Shown here in pieces: positions 25,221-33,068 of a DNA stretch of 64,000 bases. Source of the stretch: Nocardioides luteus. Lineage in GTDB: Bacteria > Actinomycetota > Actinomycetes > Propionibacteriales > Nocardioidaceae. Both the position numbers and the translations under genes were made by a program. Under the pieces are notes generated by a model that ran no database searches, was not told where the DNA came from, and saw only the letters and a program-made list of their open reading frames with translations. The first letter of the stretch is position 1. The number at the start of each line of letters is the position of its first letter. The stretch is taken from NCBI RefSeq assembly GCF_015752315.1, contig NZ_JADOVJ010000001.1, positions 2,348,501 to 2,412,500 of the forward strand, written 5' to 3'.

Positions 25221-26909
25221 TCAACGTTCACGCGCCGCGTGTCCCGCGTGGTTACGGGCTCTGCGGGGGTTTCCGGGGTCTGCAGAGGGCTCGGGCGGCA
25301 CGATGTCGACGACCCGGTCCATCGCGCCCAGGGTCCGGTGGCGGTGGGAGACCACCAGCATCGTGGCCGGGACCGTGCCGAGCAGGTCGGTGACCAGCCG
25401 GGCGGAGGCCTCGTCCAGGTCGGCGGTCGGCTCGTCCAGGATGAGGATCCGCGGGCGGTGCAGGACGGCACGCGCCAGCCGTAGCCGGGCCCGCTGCCCG
25501 CCGCTGAGGCGGAGGCCGCCCTCGCCGATGTGGCTCCCCGGCGTGACCGTACCCGCGAGCCCGAGGCGGGCGAGCAGGTCCTCGATCTCGGCGTCGGTCG
25601 TCGACGGGGCGGCGACGGCCTCGCGCACGGTGCCGCTGAAGAGTGCGCCGTCCTGTTCGACGACGGCCAGCGCGGCCCGCAGGTCGACGTCGTCGACCGC
25701 CGAGATCGCCACCTGGCGCGAGTCGGAGTCCGACAGCGCGACGGTCCCGGTGTCCGGGTCCCAGAGCCGGCCGGCGAGGGCCACCACGGTGGACTTCCCC
25801 GCTCCGGAGGCTCCGCGGAGGCCCACGTGCTCGCCGGGAGCGATGGTCAGGTCGAAGCCGTCGAGCACCCGGCGGTCGTCGTAGCCGAAGCCCACCTCGC
25901 TCATCACGAGGCCGAGCGGTCCCTCGGGCGGAGCGGCCACCGGGGTGTCACGGGTGAGCGCGGCCGGGCGGGCGAGCTCCTTGCCGACGCGAGCGGCGGC
26001 AGCACGCAGGGCGGGCAGCCGGGCGCAGGTGGCGGCCGCTTCGGCGACCGGTGCGACCGTCGCGAGCGCGAGGACGACGAGGGCGGCGACCTGCTCGGCG
26101 GCGACGTCACGGCCGATGACGCCGACCAGCACGCCCACGCCGACGAGCGTCACCGCGGCCTCGCGCGCGCCGGCGAGAACGCGATGGGTGGTCTCGAGCC
26201 TGCCCGCCGCCCGGGCGGCCGCGGCGCCGGTCTCCCTGATCTGACGGCGCACCGGTCCGTGGATGCCGTAGCCCAGCACCTCGCGCAGACCGCCGAGCAC
26301 GTCGACGACACGGTCGGAGAGGGCGCCGGTCGCCTCGACCACCTCGCCTCCGAGCGTCTCCAAACGGCGCCCGCCGAGCGGAACGGTCGAGAGCACGAGC
26401 GCGAGCCCGGTGAGGGTGACCAGCGCGAGCACCGGCTCCACGACGGCGAGGAGGACCAAGCCGAGGAGCGCGTTGACGGCCGCGGCCACGAGCTGGGCCA
26501 CGGTGTGGGCGTAGAAGAACTCCAGACGCTCGGTGTCGCTCATCGCGGTCGATGCGGCCCGGCCGACGTTCTCGCGACGTCTGGTCGGCAGCGCGACCGC
26601 ATAGCGGTCGAAGAGCGCCATCCGGAGCCGGGCGAGCACCCGGAACGCGAGCGCGTGGGAGGCGTCCATCTCGCCCCAGGTCAACACTGCCCGGAGAACC
26701 ACGAGACCGGCCAGCAGTGCCCAGAGCCAGCCCGGGGGCGCGCTGCGGAGCACGACGGCATGGCCGACGGCGGCGGCCAGCAGCACCGAGATCGCCCCCA
26801 GGCACACCTGGCTGACGGCGACGAGCACGATGGTGGCGGCGATGGCGCGGCGCTCGCTGCCCAGGTGTCCGAGCAGGCCGGTGAGGGGCCGCGCGGTCGT
26901 GGCGGTCAT
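25221..26909 (-). CDS. ABC exporter half-transporter 2 of the RiPP operon (CydC-like)
   Basis: A 562-residue half-transporter: six membrane helices in the first 310 residues and a C-terminal ATPase with Walker A GASGAGKST, signature LSGGQRARLRLARA and Walker B ILILDEPTADLD. It resembles the CydDC group. It pairs with the upstream half-transporter (ATGA overlap) and is the last gene of the leftward RiPP operon, so the pair most likely exports the modified peptide. A CydDC role in cytochrome bd assembly is unlikely since no cydAB is nearby. Confidence 0.85.
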   Translation of the reverse strand: MTATTARPLTGLLGHLGSERRAIAATIVLVAVSQVCLGAISVLLAAAVGHAVVLRSAPPGWLWALLAGLVVLRAVLTWGEMDASHALAFRVLARLRMALFDRYAVALPTRRRENVGRAASTAMSDTERLEFFYAHTVAQLVAAAVNALLGLVLLAVVEPVLALVTLTGLALVLSTVPLGGRRLETLGGEVVEATGALSDRVVDVLGGLREVLGYGIHGPVRRQIRETGAAAARAAGRLETTHRVLAGAREAAVTLVGVGVLVGVIGRDVAAEQVAALVVLALATVAPVAEAAATCARLPALRAAAARVGKELARPAALTRDTPVAAPPEGPLGLVMSEVGFGYDDRRVLDGFDLTIAPGEHVGLRGASGAGKSTVVALAGRLWDPDTGTVALSDSDSRQVAISAVDDVDLRAALAVVEQDGALFSGTVREAVAAPSTTDAEIEDLLARLGLAGTVTPGSHIGEGGLRLSGGQRARLRLARAVLHRPRILILDEPTADLDEASARLVTDLLGTVPATMLVVSHRHRTLGAMDRVVDIVPPEPSADPGNPRRARNHAGHAARER

Positions 26910-28564
26910 ACGTGGCTCCCGTCGAGCAGCGGGGTGAGGTGCCCGTCAGCGAGCTCGAGGACGCGCTCGACCCCGTCGAGCGACTCCTCGCGGTGGGCGA
27001 CCACGACCACGATGCGGTCGGCGGAGAGCCGTGCGAGCGTGGCGGTGACGGTGCGTGCCGCGGCCGGGTCGAGGGCGCTGGTCGGCTCGTCGGCGAGCAG
27101 GATCGGCCGGTCCGAGAGGACGGCCCGGGCCAGCGCGATCCGCTGGCGCTGACCGCCGGACAGGCTCGCTCCGGCGCTGGCGATCGGGGTGTCGAGGCCC
27201 GCGGGGAGGCGGCGTACCTCCTCCTCGATGCCGGCCGCCGCGCATGCCTCCCACAGGTCCGGATCGCTCGCGTCGGGGCGGGAGACGCGGAGGTTCTCGC
27301 GGACGGTTCCCTCGAAGAGCACCGGCCGCTGCGAGACCACCGCGACATCGGAGGTACGCACCGGGCGGTCGCCGAGGAGGACCCGGCCGCTGGTGGGGGA
27401 GAGGTGGGTGAGGACCAGGTCGAGGAGGGTGGTCTTCCCGGCGCCGCTCGGGCCGACGACGGCGGTGACCGCGCCGGGCTCGAAGGCGGCATGGACGCCG
27501 TCGAGGATCGCCGGTCCGTCGGGGTAGGCGAACGAGACGTCGTCGAGGACGAGCGCCGCTCCGGGGGATGGCTGCCGGTCGTCCTCGGCCGGGCCGCTCG
27601 TCCCGGTGCCGTGGTCCCGGCCGACGCCGAGCCTTCGCAGCGCCGGGACGGCGGAGGTGCCGAGATAGCCCGCGTGCCAGGCGCCGGCGAGGTCCCGGAT
27701 GGGCCGGAAGACCTCGCTGACGAGCATGAGTGCCAGGTAGAGCTCGGCGGGCGGCACCCCGCTCCCGTTCACGCTGGCCACGAGGGCGAGGCCGGCGGCC
27801 GCGAGGGTGCCACCCTGGACGGCGAGGTCGATGAGCGCGGTGTCGAGCAGCGACGTACGCATCACCCGCACCGTCGCGCGGTGCAGGTCGTGGCTCCGCC
27901 GGGCCATCCGGGCACGCGTCGTCCCGACCTGGCCGAGCAGGCGCAGCGTCGACATCCCGCGGAGGGCCTCGAGCAGGTCGGAGCCCAGGCCCTCGTAGGT
28001 GTCCCAGTGGTCGTCGGAGCGCCGGCGCATGAGCCGCTTCCACAGCAGCGGAGCCAGCAGCGCGGCGGCGGCCGCCAGACCGGCAGCGAGGCCGGTGAGC
28101 GGGTGGACGAGAACCAGCAGGACGGTCACGACCGGGATCAGCACGAGGGCCTCGGCCAGGGCCGGCAGGTAGCGGGTGACGTACGCGTCGACCCCGTCGA
28201 CCCCGTCGACGAGCGCCGTGCGGACACCGCCGTCGCGCCGGCCGGGGTCGTGCAGGGCCGTTGGCACCAGGACGCCGCGCAGCGCCTCGTCGCGCACGGC
28301 GAGGCGTACGTCCTCTCCCAGCCGTGCCGCGGCGCGCGCCTGCATCCACGACAGGAGCCAGCGTGCGGCCACGATCCCCGCGATCCACACCGCTGCCGCC
28401 ACCGCGCGGTCCTCGTCGCCGTCGACCACGGCGAACAGTCCTTGCGCCAGGGCGTAGGCCTGAGGGAGGTGGGTGGCGGTCACCAGGACCTGCAGTCCGA
28501 CGGTGGTCGCGGCGGGTCCGGGATGTCGCAGCGCGGTGCGCAGCAGCAGGGTGTCGACCATCAT
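26906..28564 (-). CDS. ABC exporter half-transporter 1 of the RiPP operon (CydD-like)
   Basis: A 552-residue half-transporter with an exporter-type membrane domain and a C-terminal ATPase (Walker A GPSGAGKT, signature LSGGQRQRIALARA, Walker B ILLADEPTSALD). The start ATG overlaps the stop of the SagB-like gene (ATGA), and its own stop overlaps the next half-transporter. It should form a heterodimer in the membrane to export the peptide product. No N-terminal C39 peptidase domain is present, so leader removal must be done elsewhere. Confidence 0.85.
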   Translation of the reverse strand: MMVDTLLLRTALRHPGPAATTVGLQVLVTATHLPQAYALAQGLFAVVDGDEDRAVAAAVWIAGIVAARWLLSWMQARAAARLGEDVRLAVRDEALRGVLVPTALHDPGRRDGGVRTALVDGVDGVDAYVTRYLPALAEALVLIPVVTVLLVLVHPLTGLAAGLAAAAALLAPLLWKRLMRRRSDDHWDTYEGLGSDLLEALRGMSTLRLLGQVGTTRARMARRSHDLHRATVRVMRTSLLDTALIDLAVQGGTLAAAGLALVASVNGSGVPPAELYLALMLVSEVFRPIRDLAGAWHAGYLGTSAVPALRRLGVGRDHGTGTSGPAEDDRQPSPGAALVLDDVSFAYPDGPAILDGVHAAFEPGAVTAVVGPSGAGKTTLLDLVLTHLSPTSGRVLLGDRPVRTSDVAVVSQRPVLFEGTVRENLRVSRPDASDPDLWEACAAAGIEEEVRRLPAGLDTPIASAGASLSGGQRQRIALARAVLSDRPILLADEPTSALDPAAARTVTATLARLSADRIVVVVAHREESLDGVERVLELADGHLTPLLDGSHV

Positions 28565-29550
28565 CCGTCGGCTCCGTTCTCGAGGATGGCGAGGGCATGG
28601 ACCAGCGGCGGTGAGCCCGCCGGCGGTGTGCAGAACCCGGAGACGGCGCGGACGCCGTGGCCTCGGGCGTTCAGGGCGTAGGTGTGCCGGGCGGCCTCGC
28701 GGTGGAGCTGCCACAGCCGGGCGTAGCCGACGCCGTCGAGACGTTCGGGACGCTCCCAGGAGACGACACGGTCGGCGCCGAGCACCCAGGACTGACCGCT
28801 CTGCCGGGCCACTTCGGCGACGTCCGGCGAGGCGGCGCCCCGGGAGCAGCGGCGGTCGAAGCGATCGAGCGCCGGGCTGCGCCGCGAGCTCATCGCGGAG
28901 CACGCGACCTCGTCGAGGTGAGGTGCGAGCGGAAGCCTGATCCGGGCCAGGGCGATCTCGGGTGCGAGGCCACGCTCGAGCCACCACGCCGTCTGGGTCG
29001 CGCGGGGCAGGCCGAGAGTGTGGTGGGCGAGCGCGAGATCTGACCAGTCCTCGGGCAGGTGTGCCCCCGGGACCAGCAGCAGCAGCGCCTCGAGCGCGTA
29101 CGCCGCGTCGGCGACCCACAGCGGCCAGGCCCGGTGACGGTAGCGGCCGAAGGTGCGGCCGGGCTGAACGGTGACGACGATCTCGGCTGGGCCCGGCGGG
29201 ATCGGGCTGCCCGGATCGAGCCGGCGCACCATATGCTCGGTCTCCGGATGGTAGACGTAGCGCCCCGGCCGGAGGTGGCCGCCACGGCCGGGAGGCACCA
29301 CCAGGTGCCACTGCACCGGGTAGCAGCCGCCCGCCGAGGGCACCGCCCGGCGCGGGACGGATGTCAGGGTCCCGTCGGGGCGCGGATGATGGCCACGCGC
29401 CCGCCACAGCCGGTGGACGGCCGTCGCTGCCGCGCCGCCGACCTCGACCGGCTCGCCTGGCCAGCGGTTCGCGCGCGGCCCCGGCGGCAGCGGAGCGCCC
29501 GGGAGGTCGGGGGAGAAGGCGCTCTCGAGGAGCGCCAGGCTCGAGGTCAT
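28561..29550 (-). CDS. SagB-like azoline dehydrogenase (nitroreductase fold)
   Basis: A 329-residue protein of the SagB/ThcOx nitroreductase-like family. The stretch VPSAGGCYPVQWHLVV matches the FMN-binding PSgGalYP motif, and FGRYRHRAWPLWVADAAYAL is the second typical region. SagB enzymes use FMN to oxidise azolines, made by YcaO enzymes, to aromatic azoles. It is directly downstream of YcaO (13 bp) and overlaps the exporter. The sequence is divergent from streptolysin SagB, so redox competence is inferred. Confidence 0.75.
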   Translation of the reverse strand: MTSSLALLESAFSPDLPGAPLPPGPRANRWPGEPVEVGGAAATAVHRLWRARGHHPRPDGTLTSVPRRAVPSAGGCYPVQWHLVVPPGRGGHLRPGRYVYHPETEHMVRRLDPGSPIPPGPAEIVVTVQPGRTFGRYRHRAWPLWVADAAYALEALLLLVPGAHLPEDWSDLALAHHTLGLPRATQTAWWLERGLAPEIALARIRLPLAPHLDEVACSAMSSRRSPALDRFDRRCSRGAASPDVAEVARQSGQSWVLGADRVVSWERPERLDGVGYARLWQLHREAARHTYALNARGHGVRAVSGFCTPPAGSPPLVHALAILENGADG

Positions 29551-29563
29551 GGTCGGCTGCCGC

Positions 29564-30967
29564 TCACATGTGCGGCGGCGGGCACAGGGCCAGCGGCTCG
29601 TCGGGGTCGGCCGGGGCCCAGCCCCGTTGTCGCGCGGCCTCGCCGAAGCGCGGCATTCCGAGGTAGCGGAACGCGGCGGGGGCGTTCGGCACCAGGCCGG
29701 TGACGAAGGTGCGGACGACCCGCAGCGGCGTCTGCGCCACGTCGCGCGTGGTGAGGTCGCGGGTGATGACCCGGTGACCGCCTTCGTGGAGCCGGCGGCG
29801 CACCTCGGCGACGTCGGTGGCCGGCACCTCGAAGACGGGCACCGTGCCGAGGGCCGGTGCGGTGAACCGCTCCGCGAGCCGGTGCACCCGGGGATCGAGC
29901 CAGACCTGGACGTGGGCGCCGAGGTCGCGGACGTTCGCGAAGTCCGGTCCCGCGGCGTCGAGGTAGCGGCGGTCCTCACGATGGTCGAGGTAGAGGCCGG
30001 GAGCCATCAGCCCGGCGCGTACGGCCTGGAAGACCCAGCCGTCGGCGTCGCGGCAGCCGAGGGTGTAGATCCAGGTGTGGACCGCCTCGAGAACGGCCTT
30101 GCGTACGGCCCGCACCGGGTCGGTGGAGGCCGAGAAGCCCGCCGCGTAGACACCCGTCTCCCGGTCGCGCACGAGGGCGGCCATGGCAGGGGCCAGCTCG
30201 GTGGGCATCTGGACGACGTGGACGTCGAGGGGCGCTCCCTCCAGGTCGGCGCTCAGGCCTGAGACCGACGCGGTGTCGATCCCGCGCGCCGGTCCGCCGT
30301 GGTGCCACCACACCTCGAGGGCGTCGCGCTCGACGACCTCGAGAAGCCCGCGGTCGTGGGCGTCGGCGGCGCCCTGCCCGGTGGCGATGCCGGCGTAGTT
30401 GAGGTGGAAGACGCGGTCCAGGTGGGCGAACCGGCGCTGGCGCCAGTTGAGGCCGACGAGGGCGTGCGGCATCCACACGTCGGCCGCGTCCTCGGCGTAG
30501 CCGGTGACCGGCTGCTCGCGGCAGCGGCTCCACAGCGTCGGCACCTGGTCGTCGAGCACGCGATAGGGGAAGTCGGGGCGGGCGAGCTGATCGGCGCTCC
30601 ACGAGGGGAGGTCATCGAGCTCGATGACAGGTTCGCCCTGGTCCCTCAGCTCGGCGGCGGACCCGAGGCGGAACTCGGCCGGGTCGAGCCCGTCCGGGAT
30701 GAAGTTGCCGCAGTAGCGCTCGACCCCCTCCGCGATCGCGGCGATCCGGGCCCCGGCGACGTCTCCGAAGGTGGTGCCGAGCGAGACCCGGTCGGCCGGC
30801 CAGTCGCCGAGCCAGCGTGCGTCGGAGACCTCGGCCGTCAGCGAGGTGTAGCGCAGCGGCGCCCGCTCGGGGCGGAGCACCTCGCGCACCCGCCGGATCA
30901 GCCCGGTCTCCTTGTCCACCAGCCGCTCGACGTCCAGCGGCGGCATCGCTGTCGGTGACCCGGTCAT
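29564..30967 (-). CDS. YcaO-domain cyclodehydratase
   Basis: A 467-residue TOMM-type YcaO enzyme, which uses ATP to activate backbone amides and cyclise Ser, Thr or Cys side chains into azolines. ATP-binding signatures are visible: ARIAAIAEGVERYCG, GLLEVVERDA and VRKAVLEAVHTW. The C-terminus is proline-rich (ALCPPPHM), as in azoline-forming members where this end reaches the active site. It overlaps the upstream hydrolase by 4 bp. The precursor peptide encoded at the operon head has Ser but no Cys, so oxazoles are the predicted product. Confidence 0.88.
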   Translation of the reverse strand: MTGSPTAMPPLDVERLVDKETGLIRRVREVLRPERAPLRYTSLTAEVSDARWLGDWPADRVSLGTTFGDVAGARIAAIAEGVERYCGNFIPDGLDPAEFRLGSAAELRDQGEPVIELDDLPSWSADQLARPDFPYRVLDDQVPTLWSRCREQPVTGYAEDAADVWMPHALVGLNWRQRRFAHLDRVFHLNYAGIATGQGAADAHDRGLLEVVERDALEVWWHHGGPARGIDTASVSGLSADLEGAPLDVHVVQMPTELAPAMAALVRDRETGVYAAGFSASTDPVRAVRKAVLEAVHTWIYTLGCRDADGWVFQAVRAGLMAPGLYLDHREDRRYLDAAGPDFANVRDLGAHVQVWLDPRVHRLAERFTAPALGTVPVFEVPATDVAEVRRRLHEGGHRVITRDLTTRDVAQTPLRVVRTFVTGLVPNAPAAFRYLGMPRFGEAARQRGWAPADPDEPLALCPPPHM

Positions 30968-31944
30968 GCGTGTCCTCTCTCGGTTGCGGGCGTCGTCGTG
31001 GTCACGAGTGGCCGCTCGGACCAGGCCCGGGAGGCGACATCGAGCCGGAGCTCCTGGCCGGGTGCGGGCTCGCCGTCGGTGAGCCAGCGCAGGATGGTGC
31101 GGCCGGGGGAGCCGGCAGCGTCGTACGCCGCCCGGAGCGCGGGCTCAGTGGTGCCGAGGTCGTGGCCCCAGGGGCCGCTGACCAGGGCGCTCTGCGCTCC
31201 GCTGCGGGAGCCCCACCCGGCCGCCAGCCGGCGGGCGTACGCGTCGAACGGGTCGGCATCGCCGGTGACCACCAGGAGCGGCGCGGTGGCGTCGCCGAAG
31301 TGGTCGGCCAGGTCGAGCGCCGGGGTGGTCCAGAGGTCGCCGAAGGCGTCCAGGCGCGTCGGCTCCCAGCCGAGACCGGCCGCGGCAGCCATCGGGCCCT
31401 CGCGGTCCGCGACGGCGGTCGCGGCCCGGAGGACCTCGGGCGCCAGCGCGGGCTCGGCCCGGCGGCCGAAGCCGTGGATCGCCCACCAGCCGAGCCGGTC
31501 CAGGTGCTGCGGGGTCCCGTCGACGGAGTACGCGGTCTCGTGAGGGCCGAGCGCCGGCACCAGAGCGACCACCCGGCTCATCCGGCGGTCCACGCGCGCG
31601 GTCTCGAGGGCGGTGTGGGCGGCGTAGGAGGCGCCGTAGGCCACCACAGGGGTTCGCGGACAGCGCTGATGCAGGGCGTCGATGGTGTCGACGCCGTCGA
31701 GGGCCTCGGCGGCGTAGGGCCGCCAGCCGCCGCCGGAGGTGTAGCGGCCGCGTACGTCCTGGACCAGGCAGTCGAAGCCGCGACGGGCCAGCGACCGGGC
31801 GAGCGGCAGGTGGGCCTGGGCGTCGTACGGCGTGCGCACGAGCACCACGGCCCGGGCGGCGCCGATCGCGCGGGCCAGCCAGCCGCCGAGGACGACGCCG
31901 TCACGGGTGCCGACCGGGAAGGGAACGACCTCGGGATCGGTCAC
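30964..31944 (-). CDS. CocE/NonD-type alpha/beta hydrolase (S15-like peptidase)
   Basis: A 326-residue serine hydrolase of the X-Pro dipeptidyl-peptidase/CocE family. Ser is in VAYGASYAAH, Asp in VTGDADPFDAY and His in GPWGHDLG, a complete triad. VVLVRTPYDAQAHLPLAR and CLVQDVRGRYTSGG are typical of the fold. Its GTG start overlaps the upstream stop (GTGA) and its stop overlaps YcaO. It may remove the leader or trim the peptide; an esterase role cannot be excluded. Confidence 0.8.
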   Translation of the reverse strand: MTDPEVVPFPVGTRDGVVLGGWLARAIGAARAVVLVRTPYDAQAHLPLARSLARRGFDCLVQDVRGRYTSGGGWRPYAAEALDGVDTIDALHQRCPRTPVVAYGASYAAHTALETARVDRRMSRVVALVPALGPHETAYSVDGTPQHLDRLGWWAIHGFGRRAEPALAPEVLRAATAVADREGPMAAAAGLGWEPTRLDAFGDLWTTPALDLADHFGDATAPLLVVTGDADPFDAYARRLAAGWGSRSGAQSALVSGPWGHDLGTTEPALRAAYDAAGSPGRTILRWLTDGEPAPGQELRLDVASRAWSERPLVTTTTPATERGHA

Positions 31945-32729
31945 CGGGTGGGTCCCTGCGGGCGAGGCGCCGGCTCGTCGAACCCGAGGACCGTGTGGGT
32001 ACGTTCGCGCAGACCGTCCCCGATGACGCGCAGCAGGCGCCGGTGCTCGGCGACGGCGGGATCCTCGGCCGCCCAGTCCTCCAGGATCGACAGGCAGCGC
32101 GCGACCGTGAGCGTCAGGGTCGCCCGGGCCAGCGGCCGGGGGTCGTGGCGGCTGCTGGAGAGCCACGAGGAGAGCTCGGGGGCGGCGGGGGACGCGGCCA
32201 GCCGGCGGCGGCTGACCTGGTCGGGGGTGGCCTCGCTGCCGTCGACGGCGAGCGGGAAGATCAGCATCCGGCTGCCCTCGCGCCGGCCGCGCAGGAGCAC
32301 CGTTCCACCGCTGACGAGCTGCTCCAGGCGCTCGTCGGGCTCGGAGCGCTGCGGAGCCTCGCGTACGTCCACGACGGCATCAGCACGCGGAGTCCGCCCG
32401 CTTCCGTGGTCGCTCCCGTCGGTGCGTCGGACGTCGGCACCCGAGCGCGCCAGCTCGGCGGCCAGCGTGCGGCTGAGCCGGTCGCGGCCGAGGACGAGCA
32501 CTTCGCGCCGGCCCTGGGGCCACCGCGAGGCGCGGACCCGCTCCTCGCGTTCGAGCGCGGCGCGGCGTACGCGCAGGAGGTAGCGGTAGGTCGGGACCCG
32601 GCCGGGTCCGGGCAGGTCGTGCAGCCGGAGGAAGTCGCCCGAGCCGGTACGCAGCGCCGGCATGTCGGGGGAGAGGCGGACCTCGCCGCGGGCGGCGGGG
32701 AGTGGACGCCAGTCGTGTCTGGGGTACAT
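31941..32729 (-). CDS. Putative leader-binding/E1-like partner of YcaO
   Basis: A 262-residue protein I place by context and weak sequence features. The N-terminus (VRLSPDMPALRTGSGDFLRL) resembles the winged-helix RRE region of TOMM leader-peptide-binding proteins. A Rossmann-like segment follows (REVLVLGRDRLSRTLAAELA then RSGADVRRTDG), as in the E1-like or Ocin-ThiF-like partners. It is the first gene after the precursor, with AGGAG before its ATG, and is shorter than full E1-like partners. It should present the precursor to YcaO. Confidence 0.6.
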   Translation of the reverse strand: MYPRHDWRPLPAARGEVRLSPDMPALRTGSGDFLRLHDLPGPGRVPTYRYLLRVRRAALEREERVRASRWPQGRREVLVLGRDRLSRTLAAELARSGADVRRTDGSDHGSGRTPRADAVVDVREAPQRSEPDERLEQLVSGGTVLLRGRREGSRMLIFPLAVDGSEATPDQVSRRRLAASPAAPELSSWLSSSRHDPRPLARATLTLTVARCLSILEDWAAEDPAVAEHRRLLRVIGDGLRERTHTVLGFDEPAPRPQGPTR

Positions 32730-32772
32730 CGGGGCTCCTGGCTGCTCGGTGGTCGATGGTGGGGGAAGGGCC

Positions 32773-32804
32773 GGGGGCGCCGGGCTCGTCAGCCCGGCGC
32801 CCCC
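32773..32804 (-). terminator. Strong stem-loop between precursor and maturation genes
   Basis: GGGGGCGCCGGGCT and AGCCCGGCGCCCCC are perfect 14-bp arms with a CGTC loop. Placed after a peptide gene and before the enzymes, it is likely a partial terminator or mRNA stabiliser that yields more peptide than enzyme. Confidence 0.75.
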
Positions 32805-32860
32805 GCGATCAGACGGTGGCCAGCTCGCCCGAACGGCACGTGGTGCTCACCCGTCTGCGA

Positions 32861-32959
32861 TCAGTCGAAGGGGTTCTCGACCAGCGCGTTCGAGTGGGAC
32901 GCGGACAGGTGCGCCAGCTGCTCGGTGTCCTCGATCTCGCTCACGATGTCGTTGTTCAT
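32861..32959 (-). CDS. Putative RiPP precursor peptide, 32 residues
   Basis: The peptide begins MNNDIVSEIEDTEQLAHLSA and continues SHSNALVENPFD. AGAGGAG lies 6 nt before the ATG and a Zur-type palindrome is about 75 bp upstream. The first 15 residues are acidic, like a leader. The second half has His17, Ser19, Ser21, His22 and Ser23 (HLSASHS), spaced so that up to three oxazoles could alternate with His side chains. There is no Cys or core Thr. A longer in-frame extension upstream runs through the promoter and is rejected. It is not similar to any precursor I can name. Confidence 0.72.
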   Translation of the reverse strand: MNNDIVSEIEDTEQLAHLSASHSNALVENPFD

Positions 32960-33033
32960 CGGTATCTCCTCTGTCGGATCGTTCGACCCGGCGTCGCCGG
33001 GGCCCGCTGGTGCGGACAGCGGCAAAACGTATA

Positions 33034-33048
33034 TGAGAATCATTCCCA
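33034..33048. promoter_or_regulatory. Zur-type palindrome between the divergent RiPP and import operons
   Basis: TGAGAATCATTCCCA matches the 7-1-7 Fur/Zur pattern and shares TGGGAATGATTC (reverse strand) with the rpmB site. It lies 20 bp before the first base of the rightward gene (-35 region) and overlaps the likely leftward promoter (CATATACG), so one site could repress both operons. Confidence 0.75.
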
Positions 33049-33055
33049 ATACCAG

Positions 33056-33061
33056 TAGTGT
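33056..33061 (+). promoter_or_regulatory. Leaderless promoter -10 box, import operon
   Basis: TAGTGT ends 7 nt before the ATG at 33069. The Zur-type palindrome sits 7 bp upstream of it. Confidence 0.65.
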
Positions 33062-33068
33062 TCCGACC

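Noticed and set aside
25221..28564. A true CydDC pair for cytochrome bd assembly
   Set aside because: No cydAB is nearby, and the genes are coupled by overlap to YcaO/SagB genes. Some similarity to CydDC remains, so this is a judgement from context.
33034..33048. Reading the palindrome as an IdeR/DtxR iron box
   Set aside because: DtxR/IdeR sites follow TTAGGTTAGGCTAACCTAA; this site lacks that pattern and matches the Fur/Zur 7-1-7 pattern shared with the ribosomal paralogue promoters.
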